Source: Brenneria goodwinii (GTDB taxonomy: Bacteria; Pseudomonadota; Gammaproteobacteria; Enterobacterales; Enterobacteriaceae). From it: a stretch of 64,000 nucleotides of DNA. Below, piece by piece: positions 33,781-42,470 of the stretch (the first letter of the stretch is position 1; every line of letters starts with the position of its first letter). Below the pieces are notes generated by a model that was not told the origin of the DNA, did no database searches, and saw only the letters and a list, made by a program, of their open reading frames with translations. The stretch lies in the NCBI RefSeq assembly GCF_002291445.1, contig NZ_CP014137.1, forward strand, positions 310,001 to 374,000, read 5' to 3'. The position numbers and the translations under genes were made by a program.

Positions 33781-34109
33781 GGTTAAACTCGTTTCGATTT
33801 TTGTCAGAAGACGTTACCACAATTGTAGATTACCTGACTAAATTTTCTTGTTTGTAAGCGTTTTAATTATTTTGAGTCAATTGGAAACGGTCGGCGCGGA
33901 TCTGTCTCAACCGCAGCAAGAGAATATTCCACCGCAATAACGTGATTCCCACGGGCGCGGGTATCAGCAGGCATGGCGCTTGATTGATGAAGTTAAGTTT
34001 GATCTGTAGATAATCCTCTGATATTCAGATAGCAGAATATATCCCTGCCCGGAATACATCGCATTGCTTACTTGTTCCGGGCATTTTTTACGGATGGTGT
34101 AACATAAAC
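33781..34109. other. Gap with possible remnant of a binding-protein gene and an orphan terminator
   Basis: No intact gene. About 33945-34009 reads, up to a TAG, as a short peptide ending YQQAWRLIDEVKFDL, which resembles the C-termini of periplasmic iron-binding proteins. It is followed by a strong plus-strand terminator: stem TGCCCGGAA / TTCCGGGCA (34046-34054, 34075-34083) with TTTTTT. There is no gene on the + strand for that terminator to serve. This arrangement, terminator between binding protein and permease, is common in Fbp-type operons, so a deleted first gene is likely. Confidence 0.45.
34046..34089 (+). terminator. Intrinsic terminator upstream of the iron permease
   Basis: Perfect 9-bp stem TGCCCGGAA / TTCCGGGCA with a 20-nt loop and six T residues, 20 bp before the permease GTG start. 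Confidence 0.82.
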
Positions 34110-35744
34110 GTGGCGAGTTATCGTGGTTCGGGTATCCGGCGCTGGCGCGCTGGGAGTTGGCTATGCACAGGATTGTTGCTGTTGCCGATAGCCACTATCT
34201 TTTTCCAGACGTTTTTCGCCCGTGGCGATGGTTTCATCCATCTCTGGCAAACCGTGTTGCCCACTTACATTCTCAACTCGCTGGGGTTGGTGATAGCAAC
34301 CGTGTCGCTGAGTCTGGCGTTTGGCTTGCCCGCCGCCTGGCTGATGACGATGTATCGTTTTCCCGGGCAGCGGCTGTTGCGCTGGATGCTGTGCCTGCCG
34401 CTGGCAGTGCCGCCTTATCTGATCGCGTATGTTTATACGGATTTATTGGACTATGACGGGCCGGTGCAGAGGGGGTGGCGTCAGATATTTTCCCTGCATA
34501 GCGCCGGTGATTACTGGTTTCCCTCCATTCGCTCGCTTGGCGGCGCCTGCATGGTTCTGGCGCTGGCGCTCTACCCGTATGTTTATCTGCTGGCTCGTAA
34601 GGCGTTGCTGGAACAATCGGCAACGCTATTGCAATCCGCCCGCCTGCTGAACCATTCACCCAACAGCGCTTTCTGGCGCATTTCCTTCCCTCTGGCCAGG
34701 CCGGCGATCGCCGTTGGCGCATCACTGGTGGCGATGGAAGCGCTGGGGGATTTCGGCACCGTCTCTTATTTCGCTCAGCCTACGTTAACGACCGCCGTTT
34801 ATGACGCCTGGCTGGGATATGGCGATCTTGGCGCCGCCGCGCGGATTTCCGCGTTAATACTGCTGTTGATCTCTTTTATCGTGACGGCCGAGTTTTACAG
34901 TCGGCGCCGTCAGCAAATTTATCAGAAAACCATGGGGCAGGAGCGGGACGGCGTACCGGCCTTGTCCGGAATATACAAGATTGTGGCGCAGGGGTATTGC
35001 TGGGGGCTGATTCTGTTGGCGGCGGGCATCCCTTGTATGATGCTGCTTAACTGGAGCTGGCGCTATTTTTCCTGGAGCGCCTCTTTTTTACATTATGCAT
35101 GGAATAGCGTACTGGTTTCCGTTCCGGCCGCCGGTGTAACGCTGCTGGTCTCCCTATTGCTGGTGTTTTATTCCCGCCTGAGCAATGAACGTTCAGCGAA
35201 GACGATGTTGCGTCTTGCCGGCCTGGGATACGCCGTACCCGGTACGGTGCTGGCGATTGGGTTATTGATTCCGCTGGCCGCCTTCGATCACGGCGTGAAT
35301 ATTGCGGCGCGAATGTTGTCGCTGCCTTTACCCGGCCTGTTGTTATCAGGTTCGATAATTGCGCTGGTGTTGGCCTACAGCGTTCGGTTCAGCGCCATGA
35401 TGATCGGCAGTATTGATAGCAGTATGGCGAAAATTTCTCCCTCACTGGATATGGTGTGCCGGATGTTGCGAAGCTCGCCCGGACGGATGTTGACGCGCGT
35501 GCATTGGCCTTTGTTGCGGCGGGGCGTACTGATGGGCTCGTTGCTGGTCTTTAGCGAAAGTATGCAAGAACTGAACGCGTCCCTGTTGCTGAAGCCGTTT
35601 AATTTCGAAACCTTGGCCACCTATGTCTTTACTTTCACCTCTGATGAACGGTTGGAGCAGGCTGCGCTACCCGCAATGGTTCTGGTGTTGGTCGGGCTGT
35701 TCCCTGTGATTTATCTGAATGCCGTATTGGAAAATAAAAAATGA
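34110..35744 (+). CDS. Iron(III)-type ABC transporter permease (FbpB/SfuB-like)
   Basis: A 544-aa polytopic inner-membrane protein made of two fused permease halves (about 12 hydrophobic segments), typical of FbpB/SfuB/AfuB. Conserved permease loops are visible: EALGDFGTVSYFAQPTLTTAVYDAW in the first half and the equivalent SESMQELNASLLLKPFNFETLATYVF near residue 490. The start is GTG at 34110. It overlaps the ATPase gene by 4 bp (ATGA). The substrate is inferred from family resemblance; a thiamine or other substrate is possible. No substrate-binding protein gene is nearby. Confidence 0.85.
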   Translation: MASYRGSGIRRWRAGSWLCTGLLLLPIATIFFQTFFARGDGFIHLWQTVLPTYILNSLGLVIATVSLSLAFGLPAAWLMTMYRFPGQRLLRWMLCLPLAVPPYLIAYVYTDLLDYDGPVQRGWRQIFSLHSAGDYWFPSIRSLGGACMVLALALYPYVYLLARKALLEQSATLLQSARLLNHSPNSAFWRISFPLARPAIAVGASLVAMEALGDFGTVSYFAQPTLTTAVYDAWLGYGDLGAAARISALILLLISFIVTAEFYSRRRQQIYQKTMGQERDGVPALSGIYKIVAQGYCWGLILLAAGIPCMMLLNWSWRYFSWSASFLHYAWNSVLVSVPAAGVTLLVSLLLVFYSRLSNERSAKTMLRLAGLGYAVPGTVLAIGLLIPLAAFDHGVNIAARMLSLPLPGLLLSGSIIALVLAYSVRFSAMMIGSIDSSMAKISPSLDMVCRMLRSSPGRMLTRVHWPLLRRGVLMGSLLVFSESMQELNASLLLKPFNFETLATYVFTFTSDERLEQAALPAMVLVLVGLFPVIYLNAVLENKK

Positions 35745-36787
35745 TCAACCCGCCCGATATATTGACCATTGAGCACGTTACCTGTCGTTACCAGCAAAAT
35801 AATGTGTTGAGTAATTTTTCCCTGTCAGCGCGGGAGCGGGAGATCGTCTGTCTGTTGGGCGCCAGCGGCTGCGGCAAAACCACATTGTTAAACGCCGTGG
35901 CCGGACTGATCCCCATCGCCGAGGGAACGATAGCGGTGTCGGGGGAGATCATCGGCAACGGGCAGATTCAGGTGCCGCCCGAGTTGCGTCAGGTGGGCAT
36001 GATCTTTCAGGACGACGCGTTATTTCCTCACTTAACGGTGGCGCAAAATATCGCGTTTGGGCTGTATGACCGGCCGCAAGACGCCATTGCAACGGTGGTT
36101 TCCGAGATGATGGCGTTGGTTAAGCTGGAAGGACTGGATGCGCGTTACCCGCACGAGCTGTCTGGCGAACAGCAGCAGCGGGTGGCCATTGCCAGGGCAT
36201 TAGCCCGTAAGCCGAAGATCCTGTTGTTGGACGAGCCGTTTTCCAATATTGATAATCAGGTCCGTTATCATCTGATTACCGAATTGCGCCTGATACTCAA
36301 ACAGCTGCAGGTCGTGACGATATTCGTGACGCACGACAGGGACGAGGCGTTCGCCTTTGCCGATAGGCTGGCCGTGATGGACAACGGCGGTATTGTACAG
36401 GAGGGCTATCCGGCAACGCTGTATCAGCGGCCTAACAGTCGTTTTATCGCGGATTACCTGGGCAGCAGCAACTATCTGTCGGTCACCATTCTGAGCGATC
36501 ATCAGTGGCATAGTATTTTTGGCGATCACACCGCCACCCATGTTCATGGACAACCTATCGGTTCTTCCTGTGACTGGCTGGTTCGGCCGCATGATATCGC
36601 ATTGGCGCTGGATCCTGACGGTGTCGCGGAGATTGAGGATCGCGTCTTCATGGGGACGTTGAACCACTACCGCATCAGGCTGGATGAACAGATGATACAG
36701 GTGCAAAGCAGCATCTGGTTCGAGCCGGGACAACGGGTCAGGTTGAGTATAAAAAACGAACAACCCATCCTGTTTCCCGGCTCATAG
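35741..36787 (+). CDS. ABC transporter ATP-binding protein, FbpC-like
   Basis: A 348-aa ATPase that pairs with the permease through a 4-bp overlap. Walker A GASGCGKT (40-47), Q-loop Q90, signature LSGEQ (140-144, Glu in place of the usual Gly), Walker B LLLDEP (161-166) and switch His in FVTHDRDEAF are present. A C-terminal regulatory (TOBE-like) domain follows from about 240, with SSCDWLVRPHDIAL and FMGTLNHYRIRL. All catalytic residues look intact, so the pair may still work with a binding protein encoded elsewhere. Confidence 0.88.
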   Translation: MINPPDILTIEHVTCRYQQNNVLSNFSLSAREREIVCLLGASGCGKTTLLNAVAGLIPIAEGTIAVSGEIIGNGQIQVPPELRQVGMIFQDDALFPHLTVAQNIAFGLYDRPQDAIATVVSEMMALVKLEGLDARYPHELSGEQQQRVAIARALARKPKILLLDEPFSNIDNQVRYHLITELRLILKQLQVVTIFVTHDRDEAFAFADRLAVMDNGGIVQEGYPATLYQRPNSRFIADYLGSSNYLSVTILSDHQWHSIFGDHTATHVHGQPIGSSCDWLVRPHDIALALDPDGVAEIEDRVFMGTLNHYRIRLDEQMIQVQSSIWFEPGQRVRLSIKNEQPILFPGS

Positions 36788-36812
36788 CCACGTGCTTATC
36801 TTTATTGTATTG

Positions 36813-37208
36813 TCATAGTCCGGCGGGTTTGGGAACCTCAATGTATTCGCCGTTGATATTGCGTTTGTAATAGAAACCGTTTTTGACATAGAAACGCTCG
36901 CCGTTCATGTCCAGTACGGTCATTCCGCCCTGGGTCGTCGCGGTGGCGGCGTTGGGGGGCGTATCAACGACAACGTACTGGTCATTCTGGCGTTGGTAGA
37001 AAATGCCGTTTACGACGTAGTAGGTCAGCCCGGCGATTAACACGGTTTCCACCCCATAAGGGAGTCTGTCGAACGACATTCCCGGCCTTGGCCCCCAGCC
37101 CCAACCTCCGTGACCAGGACCGCCAGGACCACCGGGACCGGGGTGTGCAATCGCACTCACCGGTAGCAGCAGACTAAGTGCTACAAGAATCGTCAGCGAT
37201 CTTTTCAT
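36813..37208 (-). CDS. Secreted DUF6515-like protein, Gly/Pro-rich N-terminus
   Basis: 131 aa from the ATG at 37208 (GGAG six bases upstream; an ATG four codons earlier overlaps that site). A signal peptide is probably cleaved after AIA (about residue 20). A Gly/Pro/His/Trp-rich linker follows (HPGPGGPGGPGHGGWGWG), then two repeats built on Tyr-Tyr motifs: TYYVVNGIFYQRQNDQYVVV and ERFYVKNGFYYKRNINGEYI. This repeat pattern resembles DUF6515. The function is unknown; it is probably periplasmic or surface associated. Confidence 0.65.
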   Translation of the reverse strand: MKRSLTILVALSLLLPVSAIAHPGPGGPGGPGHGGWGWGPRPGMSFDRLPYGVETVLIAGLTYYVVNGIFYQRQNDQYVVVDTPPNAATATTQGGMTVLDMNGERFYVKNGFYYKRNINGEYIEVPKPAGL

Positions 37209-37273
37209 ACCGTACTCCATACCGATCTTATCTCATCGGATGCAACTCTGAATTTACTGCCTGCGGGTGAAGA

Positions 37274-37633
37274 TTATTTATTGGTTGCCTGCTCCGATGG
37301 CGCAAAGGGATCGGGGGGCAGTTCTCTTACCATAACTCTGACTTCGTAATTTTTATCCGCCGCGCCCTTCGGTGTATTGGCGACCAATCTATTTAATGCT
37401 TCTTCGGGATTCCGCGTCTGAAGAGAGGCCTCATACAGCGGAGCAGGCGGTGGGAAACCCGGCCCGGCATGAGGGAACTGCGCCATTGGCATGGGCGGCT
37501 GCTTCTGTTTAACGATTTCTGGCTTGGCGGCATCAGGTTTAGCCGCTTCAGGCGCAGCCCAGGCCGTGACGCCAGCGGCGGAAAGCGCCAGCAGTAGCGT
37601 GGCGATACCGGATAGTTTGATCAGCTTTTTCAT
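37274..37633 (-). CDS. Small secreted Pro/Ala-rich protein of unknown function
   Basis: A 119-aa protein with a signal peptide (MKKLIKLSGIATLLLALSAA..AWA, cut near residue 26). A short repeated Ala-Pro-Glu/Asp-Ala-Ala-Lys motif follows (EAAKPDAAKP), then a Pro-rich part and a more ordered C-terminus (EVRVMVRELPPDPFAP). I recognise no family. It lies 65 bp upstream of the Gly-rich secreted gene on the same strand, so they may be coexpressed. Confidence 0.55.
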   Translation of the reverse strand: MKKLIKLSGIATLLLALSAAGVTAWAAPEAAKPDAAKPEIVKQKQPPMPMAQFPHAGPGFPPPAPLYEASLQTRNPEEALNRLVANTPKGAADKNYEVRVMVRELPPDPFAPSEQATNK

Positions 37634-37831
37634 ACAACCCTCATTGATTGAGATTCTCTCCGGCTATAAGAAACTCAATCGGGCGACGCCGCAATGTGCT
37701 TTACGCAGATTTATTTTGTGATAACGCAATCTTATACATTCATTAACAATTGTGGGAATTACGCATCCCGGCTTTGGCGAAACCGCTATGCGAACGGCGT
37801 AATGCCTATCCTGGCTGTAGGGGCGTATCGT

Positions 37832-38257
37832 TTACAGCAGTGCTTTAACCGGGATGACCCAGGCGCTGTCGTGTTTTGTAAAGCCCAGCTTAGGGTAATA
37901 ATCCACGGCCTGCGGCGCGGCCAGCAGAATGATTTTGCACTGTGAGGATAATTGCTGCGCCGTGAGCTGAATCAGTTTTTTTCCTATCCCTCGGTGTTGC
38001 ATCTCTTCTGACACGGCCAGGTCGGACAGGTAACAGCAGAAATGGAAATCGGTAACGCTACGGGCAACGGCTACCAGCGTGTCGCCTTGCCAGGCCGAAA
38101 TCAGCAGGCTGGCGTTTTCCAGCATGCCATTGATGGCGACGCTATCGGACAGCGGACGACGGGAGCCTAATGATGTTTTGGTCAGTAATTCAATGAACTG
38201 TTGACTGGAAATAGGCGCATTCACTTTATAATCAATGTCTGTCTCTGGCTTGTTCAT
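37832..38257 (-). CDS. GNAT-family N-acetyltransferase
   Basis: 141 aa from the ATG at 38257. The acetyl-CoA motif A region is clear: CYLSDLAVSEEMQHRGIGKKL (R/QxxGxG/A as QHRGIG), followed by a motif B-like ending AVDYYPKLGFTKHD. The substrate is unknown. It is divergent from hpt. The open frame further upstream overlaps the hpt start region and is ignored. Confidence 0.82.
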   Translation of the reverse strand: MNKPETDIDYKVNAPISSQQFIELLTKTSLGSRRPLSDSVAINGMLENASLLISAWQGDTLVAVARSVTDFHFCCYLSDLAVSEEMQHRGIGKKLIQLTAQQLSSQCKIILLAAPQAVDYYPKLGFTKHDSAWVIPVKALL

Positions 38258-38413
38258 TATGGTTCCTGTCGCTGGGGATGGGGCTGGCCGGCGCTTTCTG
38301 GTATACTTCGCGCCCTTAGGCGCTATCTGTCTGCACTGGCGCATCATCAATAATCCGGGGCCGAGCCCTTCTTGATGATGCAGAATACCTTTATTCAAAG
38401 AGTTATGAGTATG

Positions 38414-38947
38414 ATGAAACATACCGTAGAAGTCATGATTTCTGAACAGGAAGTTATGGCGCGCGTTACCGAATTAGGCCGGGAAATTAGTGAACACTAT
38501 CGTGACAGCGGCAGCGATATGGTGTTGGTTGGCTTATTGCGTGGGTCGTTTATTTTTATGGCCGATTTGTGCCGGGCGATCGATGTTTCACACGAAGTCG
38601 ACTTTATGACGGCCTCCAGCTACGGCAGCGGTATGAGTACTACCCGTGATGTGAAGATCCTTAAAGATCTGGATGAGGATATCCGTGGTAAAGATGTCCT
38701 GATTGTCGAAGATATTATCGATTCAGGTAATACGCTGAGCAAGGTGCGGGAAATTCTACAATTGCGTTCGCCGAAATCGCTGGCGATTTGTACTCTGCTG
38801 GATAAGCCGGAACGTCGGGAAGTGGATGTGAAAGTCGAATGGGTTGGGTTCGCGATCGCTGATGAATTTGTGGTCGGCTATGGCATTGACTACGCACAGC
38901 ACTATCGGCACTTGCCTTATGTCGGCAAGGTTGTGCCTCAGGAGTAG
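38414..38947 (+). CDS. hpt: Hypoxanthine phosphoribosyltransferase
   Basis: Purine salvage enzyme converting hypoxanthine to IMP with PRPP. 177 aa from the ATG at 38414, matching the E. coli start MKHTVEVM; in-frame ATGs at 38405 and 38411 are also possible. The PRPP motif [14 protein letters not shown] and base-binding region [10 protein letters not shown] are present. Convergent with can. Confidence 0.95.
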   Translation: MKHTVEVMISEQEVMARVTELGREISEHYRDSGSDMVLVGLLRGSFIFMADLCRAIDVSHEVDFMTASSYGSGMSTTRDVKILKDLDEDIRGKDVLIVEDIIDSGNTLSKVREILQLRSPKSLAICTLLDKPERREVDVKVEWVGFAIADEFVVGYGIDYAQHYRHLPYVGKVVPQE

Positions 38948-38964
38948 GCAACGATGCCGCTGAT

Positions 38965-38984
38965 GACGCCCTGCACCGGGCGTC
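38965..38984. terminator. Hairpin between hpt and can
   Basis: Stem GACGCCC / GGGCGTC with a 6-nt loop, followed by GTTATT on the + strand; a weak terminator for hpt. Confidence 0.5.
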
Positions 38985-38995
38985 GTTATTGGTGG

Positions 38996-39637
38996 TCAGG
39001 AAAGGGAAGACATGGCCCGACGATAGCGTTGCTCCAGCGTCTCCCGGCTGGTGGCGCTGATTTCCAGATCGCGCAATCGTCCGTCCTGAATACCATAAAC
39101 CCATCCATGGATTGTCACCTTCTGGCCGCGTTTCCAGGCCGACTGCATCACGGTGGAATGGCCGAGGTTATAAACCTGTTCGACCACGTTGATTTCACAC
39201 AACGTATTCAACCGCTGTTCGGGAGGCAATTCCCCCAGCAGCGAACTATGCTTGTACCACAAATCACGGATGTGCAGCAGCCAGTTGTTGATTAAGCCCA
39301 GCTCGGGGTTTTCTACCGCGGCCTGGACGCCGCCACAGCCATAGTGGCCGCAGATGATGATATGTTCGACCTCTAACACTTCAACGGCATATTGCACCAC
39401 GGAAAGACAATTCAGGTCGGTATGAATAACCAGGTTGGCGACATTACGGTGAACAAACAATTCGCCCGGTTCAAGGCTGGTCAGGCTTTCTGCCGGTACA
39501 CGGCTGTCTGAGCATCCAATCCACAAAAAGCGGGGGCGTTGTGCCTGCGCCAGTCGTTCAAAATAACCAGGATCTTCTTCCACCATCGTTGTCGACCAGC
39601 GTTGGTTATTGGCGATGAGCGTTTCAATTTCTTTCAT
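38996..39637 (-). CDS. can: Beta-class carbonic anhydrase Can
   Basis: Interconverts CO2 and bicarbonate; needed for growth in ordinary air. 213 aa from the ATG at 39637. Zinc ligands are C42 and D44 (GCSDSR), H98 and C101 (CGHYGCGG). Nearly collinear with E. coli Can but lacking the last few residues of its tail. The long open frame upstream runs through a dispersed repeat and is not coding. Confidence 0.95.
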   Translation of the reverse strand: MKEIETLIANNQRWSTTMVEEDPGYFERLAQAQRPRFLWIGCSDSRVPAESLTSLEPGELFVHRNVANLVIHTDLNCLSVVQYAVEVLEVEHIIICGHYGCGGVQAAVENPELGLINNWLLHIRDLWYKHSSLLGELPPEQRLNTLCEINVVEQVYNLGHSTVMQSAWKRGQKVTIHGWVYGIQDGRLRDLEISATSRETLEQRYRRAMSSLS

Positions 39638-39717
39638 GAAAGTAAATGACCTGTAACAAACAAGGAGCAGTGGGAGGTAATATAAGACAACATTCATCGT
39701 TTTTAAAACGATAGTTT

Positions 39718-39858
39718 TATACTCGTCACACTTCAAGCTGCGGCGTTGGCTGCACTTATTACTCAGCCCTTCCCTGGGCTTCGCCCCTTCGGGGTCGCTG
39801 CAAGCAGCGTTCAAAACGCCATGCGCTTTGTCCTGCAACTCGAATTATTTAGGGTATA
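39718..39858. repeat. Dispersed palindromic repeat, copy 1 (141 bp)
   Basis: Begins TATACTC and ends GGGTATA. The outer arms are inverted: ACTTCAAGCTGC on the left, and GCAACTCGAAT on the right. It lies between can and yadG. Copies 2-5 in this window share these arms. Confidence 0.8.
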
Positions 39859-39904
39859 GAATCTAATCTGTAGAACTGACTGATAATAAGGCAACACATT
39901 TCTT

Positions 39905-40828
39905 ATGACATATGCACTGGAACTGGCGCAGTTAACCAAAACCTACTCAGGAGGAGTCAAGGCGCTGCGTGGCATCGATCTGCGCGTTGAGGCCGGCGAT
40001 TTCTATGCGCTGTTAGGACCGAACGGCGCAGGGAAGTCCACCACGATCGGTATCATCAGCTCGCTGGTCAATAAAACCGCCGGCAAAGTTCGGGTATTTG
40101 GTTACGATCTTGAGCAGGATGTGGTCAATGCGAAGCGTCAATTAGGGCTGGTCCCGCAAGAGTTCAACTTTAATCCGTTTGAAACCGTATTGCAGATCGT
40201 GGTCAATCAGGCGGGTTACTACGGCGTAAAACGTCATGATGCCCTGCAACGGGCGGAAAAATACCTGAAACAGCTGGATTTATGGGGAAAACGCGACGAA
40301 CGCGCCCGGATGTTATCCGGCGGCATGAAGCGCCGTCTGATGATTGCCCGCGCGCTGATGCATGAGCCTAAATTACTGATCCTTGATGAACCCACCGCCG
40401 GCGTGGATATCGAACTGCGCCGCTCCATGTGGGGATTTCTGAAAGAACTCAATGCGCAGGGAACCACGATTATTTTGACCACCCACTATCTGGAAGAAGC
40501 GGAGATGCTGTGCCGTAACATCGGGATTATCCAGAATGGCGAACTGGTGGAAAATACCTCCATGAAGCACCTGCTTTCCAAACTTAAATCAGAAACCTTT
40601 ATTTTCGACCTGGCCATCAAGAGTCCGTTGCCGAAGCTTGATGGTTATAAACATCGTTTGCTGGATACCTCGACGCTGGAAGTCGAGGTCATGCGTGAGC
40701 AGGGGTTGAACGGGGTATTCAGTCAGCTCAGCGCGCAGGGGATTCAGGTGCTAAGTATGCGCAACAAGGCTAACCGGTTGGAAGAGCTGTTTGTCACCCT
40801 GGTTAATGGTTATGGAGAAAAAGCATGA
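39905..40828 (+). CDS. yadG: ABC transporter ATP-binding protein YadG
   Basis: 307-aa ATPase of an ABC-2 type exporter. Walker A GPNGAGKS (38-45), signature LSGGMKRR, Walker B LLILDEPTAGVD and switch His in ILTTHYLEEAE. Partner of YadH, with a 4-bp ATGA overlap. The transported substrate is unknown. Same neighbourhood (can-yadG-yadH) as E. coli. Confidence 0.93.
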   Translation: MTYALELAQLTKTYSGGVKALRGIDLRVEAGDFYALLGPNGAGKSTTIGIISSLVNKTAGKVRVFGYDLEQDVVNAKRQLGLVPQEFNFNPFETVLQIVVNQAGYYGVKRHDALQRAEKYLKQLDLWGKRDERARMLSGGMKRRLMIARALMHEPKLLILDEPTAGVDIELRRSMWGFLKELNAQGTTIILTTHYLEEAEMLCRNIGIIQNGELVENTSMKHLLSKLKSETFIFDLAIKSPLPKLDGYKHRLLDTSTLEVEVMREQGLNGVFSQLSAQGIQVLSMRNKANRLEELFVTLVNGYGEKA

Positions 40829-41595
40829 TGCGTTTGTATTGGGTGGCGTTGCAGAGTCTGTGGATTAAAGAGATAAATCGTTTTGGCCGGATCTGGATAC
40901 AGACGCTGGTGCCGCCGGTTATCACGATGACGTTGTATTTCATTATCTTCGGTAATCTGATTGGTTCGCGTATTGGCGATATGCATGGTTTTGATTATAT
41001 GCAGTTTATCGTTCCTGGGCTGATCATGATGTCGGTGATTACCAATGCCTATGCGAACGTGGCCTCTTCCTTTTTCAGCGCGAAATTTCAGCGCAATATT
41101 GAAGAGTTGCTGGTGGCGCCGGTGCCTACGCATGTGGTGATTGCCGGTTATGTCGGCGGCGGCGTTGCGCGCGGCATTTGCGTCGGGGTGCTGGTAACGG
41201 CGGTGTCGCTGTTTTTTGTGCCGCTGCATGTTCATGCCTGGTGGATGATTATTTTAACGTTGGTGCTGACGGCGGTATTGTTCTCACTGGCGGGGTTGCT
41301 GAATGCGGTTTTTGCCAAAAGTTTCGATGACATCAGCCTGATCCCGACCTTCGTGCTAACGCCGTTAACCTATCTTGGCGGGGTGTTCTATTCGCTGACG
41401 CTATTGCCACCGCTCTGGCAGGCGATATCAAAACTTAACCCCATCGTGTATATGATCAGCGGCTTCCGCTACGGTTTTCTTGGCATTCAGGATGTCCCGC
41501 TGGCATTTACCATGGCCGTGTTGATCGCTTTTATCGTGGTGTTTTACATCATGGCATGGTGGCTGATTGAGCACGGTCGCGGGCTGAGAAGCTGA
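40825..41595 (+). CDS. yadH: ABC-2 type permease YadH
   Basis: 256-aa inner-membrane protein with about six hydrophobic segments. ABC-2 signatures are IEELLVAPVPTHVVIAGYVGGG and the region PLTYLGGVFYSLTLLPPLWQ. Translationally coupled to YadG. The exported substrate is not known. Confidence 0.92.
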   Translation: MMRLYWVALQSLWIKEINRFGRIWIQTLVPPVITMTLYFIIFGNLIGSRIGDMHGFDYMQFIVPGLIMMSVITNAYANVASSFFSAKFQRNIEELLVAPVPTHVVIAGYVGGGVARGICVGVLVTAVSLFFVPLHVHAWWMIILTLVLTAVLFSLAGLLNAVFAKSFDDISLIPTFVLTPLTYLGGVFYSLTLLPPLWQAISKLNPIVYMISGFRYGFLGIQDVPLAFTMAVLIAFIVVFYIMAWWLIEHGRGLRS

Positions 41596-42073
41596 TTCGG
41601 TTGTTGGCAAATATGCCCTAATCTACAAATGCGTCATGCCCGCGCAGGCGCTGAAGGCTCCCCATAAATCGGAATATGTCATATCGAAGAATATTTCGTG
41701 CGCGAAAAGAAAGGCTTTTTCATGCCACGTCGTTGCACGCGCCCGACGCAGGGTGGTTCAAACGCCACCACCCTCCGGACCCGGGCTTGTGGCTGAAATC
41801 ACGCCGCTGACGCGGTTCCTTCGGCGGCCGTCCCCTTTTCCGAACCGCCAGTGACGCGTTCCCGACGCGGCACTGGCTTGAGCAGCATCCATGCTGCTCA
41901 TTCGCGGGGTCGTTCACCTCAGCGTAATTTCTTACGCCGTGAGACGAACGGTTTAAGTACTGAATATATGTTTAATATCAGCATGTTAAATGTAAAATAT
42001 TAACAAGGTATTTTTGTGGGGATTCCTCAGCGCGCAGGCGGGCATCTGTTTTTAATCAATGGGCCTCAGCCAT
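41596..42073. other. yadH-panD gap holding a hairpin-rich block
   Basis: No confident gene in 478 bp. The central part (41720-41937) is a dense series of inverted repeats described separately. Outside it, 41940-42073 is AT-rich without clear structure. Short ORFs on both strands (72 aa plus, 65 aa minus) cover the hairpins and look incidental. Confidence 0.6.
41720..41937 (-). other. Hairpin-rich structured element, possible ncRNA or mobile repeat
   Basis: Read on the minus strand there are at least four good stems in order: GCGTAA-GAAA-TTACGC (41937-41922, with a GNRA-type loop); GAGCAGCAT-GG-ATGCTGCTC (41899-41880); a two-step stem GCCAGTG / CACTGGC enclosing CGCGT / ACGCG (41877-41847); and GGGTGGT / ACCACCC (41773-41751). 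Shorter stems CGGTTC / GAACCG, CCGC / GCGG and CGTCG / CGACG fill the gaps. The block is GC-rich between AT-rich flanks. Family not recognised. Confidence 0.6.
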
Positions 42074-42454
42074 TTAGGCCACCTGCACCGGAATGGCCTT
42101 GGCCTGGCGCTGGAGCTCGTTGTCGTCGGAGAAATAAGCGATTTTAGGGTGATGCTCTCTCGCCTGTTCGTCGGACATCTGCACGTAAGAACAGATAATC
42201 AGCTTGTCGCCCACGCAGGCGCAGCGCGCGGCGGCGCCGTTTACCGAAATAATCCGCGAGCCACGCTCGCCGGCGATGGCGTAGGTTGAGAAGCGTTGAC
42301 CGTTATCCACGTTATAGATATCAATCGCTTCGTATTCCAGTATGCCCGCCGCATCCATAAAGTCCCGATCGATGGCGCAAGATCCTTCATAGTGCAAATC
42401 AGCCTGGGTCACTTTTACCCGATGTAGTTTGCCCTGCAACATGGTACGTATCAT
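42074..42454 (-). CDS. panD: Aspartate 1-decarboxylase
   Basis: Makes beta-alanine for pantothenate. The 126-aa proenzyme self-cleaves between G24 and S25 (HYEGSCAID) to form its pyruvoyl group. Other family motifs: [20 protein letters not shown] and KLIICSY. It follows panC on the same strand after 16 bp. Confidence 0.97.
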   Translation of the reverse strand: MIRTMLQGKLHRVKVTQADLHYEGSCAIDRDFMDAAGILEYEAIDIYNVDNGQRFSTYAIAGERGSRIISVNGAAARCACVGDKLIICSYVQMSDEQAREHHPKIAYFSDDNELQRQAKAIPVQVA

Positions 42455-42470
42455 TGTTTGTTACCTCGGG

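Noticed and set aside
38258..38422. N-terminal extension of the GNAT gene to 38422
   Set aside because: It would overlap the hpt start region on the other strand and is not part of the acetyltransferase fold.
39638..39838. 67-residue N-terminal extension of can
   Set aside because: It reads through the dispersed repeat. The ATG at 39637 gives the known carbonic anhydrase N-terminus.
41720..41917. 65-aa minus-strand ORF over the hairpin block
   Set aside because: The sequence is better explained by inverted repeats; the translation is basic, Cys-rich and unlike a folded protein. Kept as a structural element instead.
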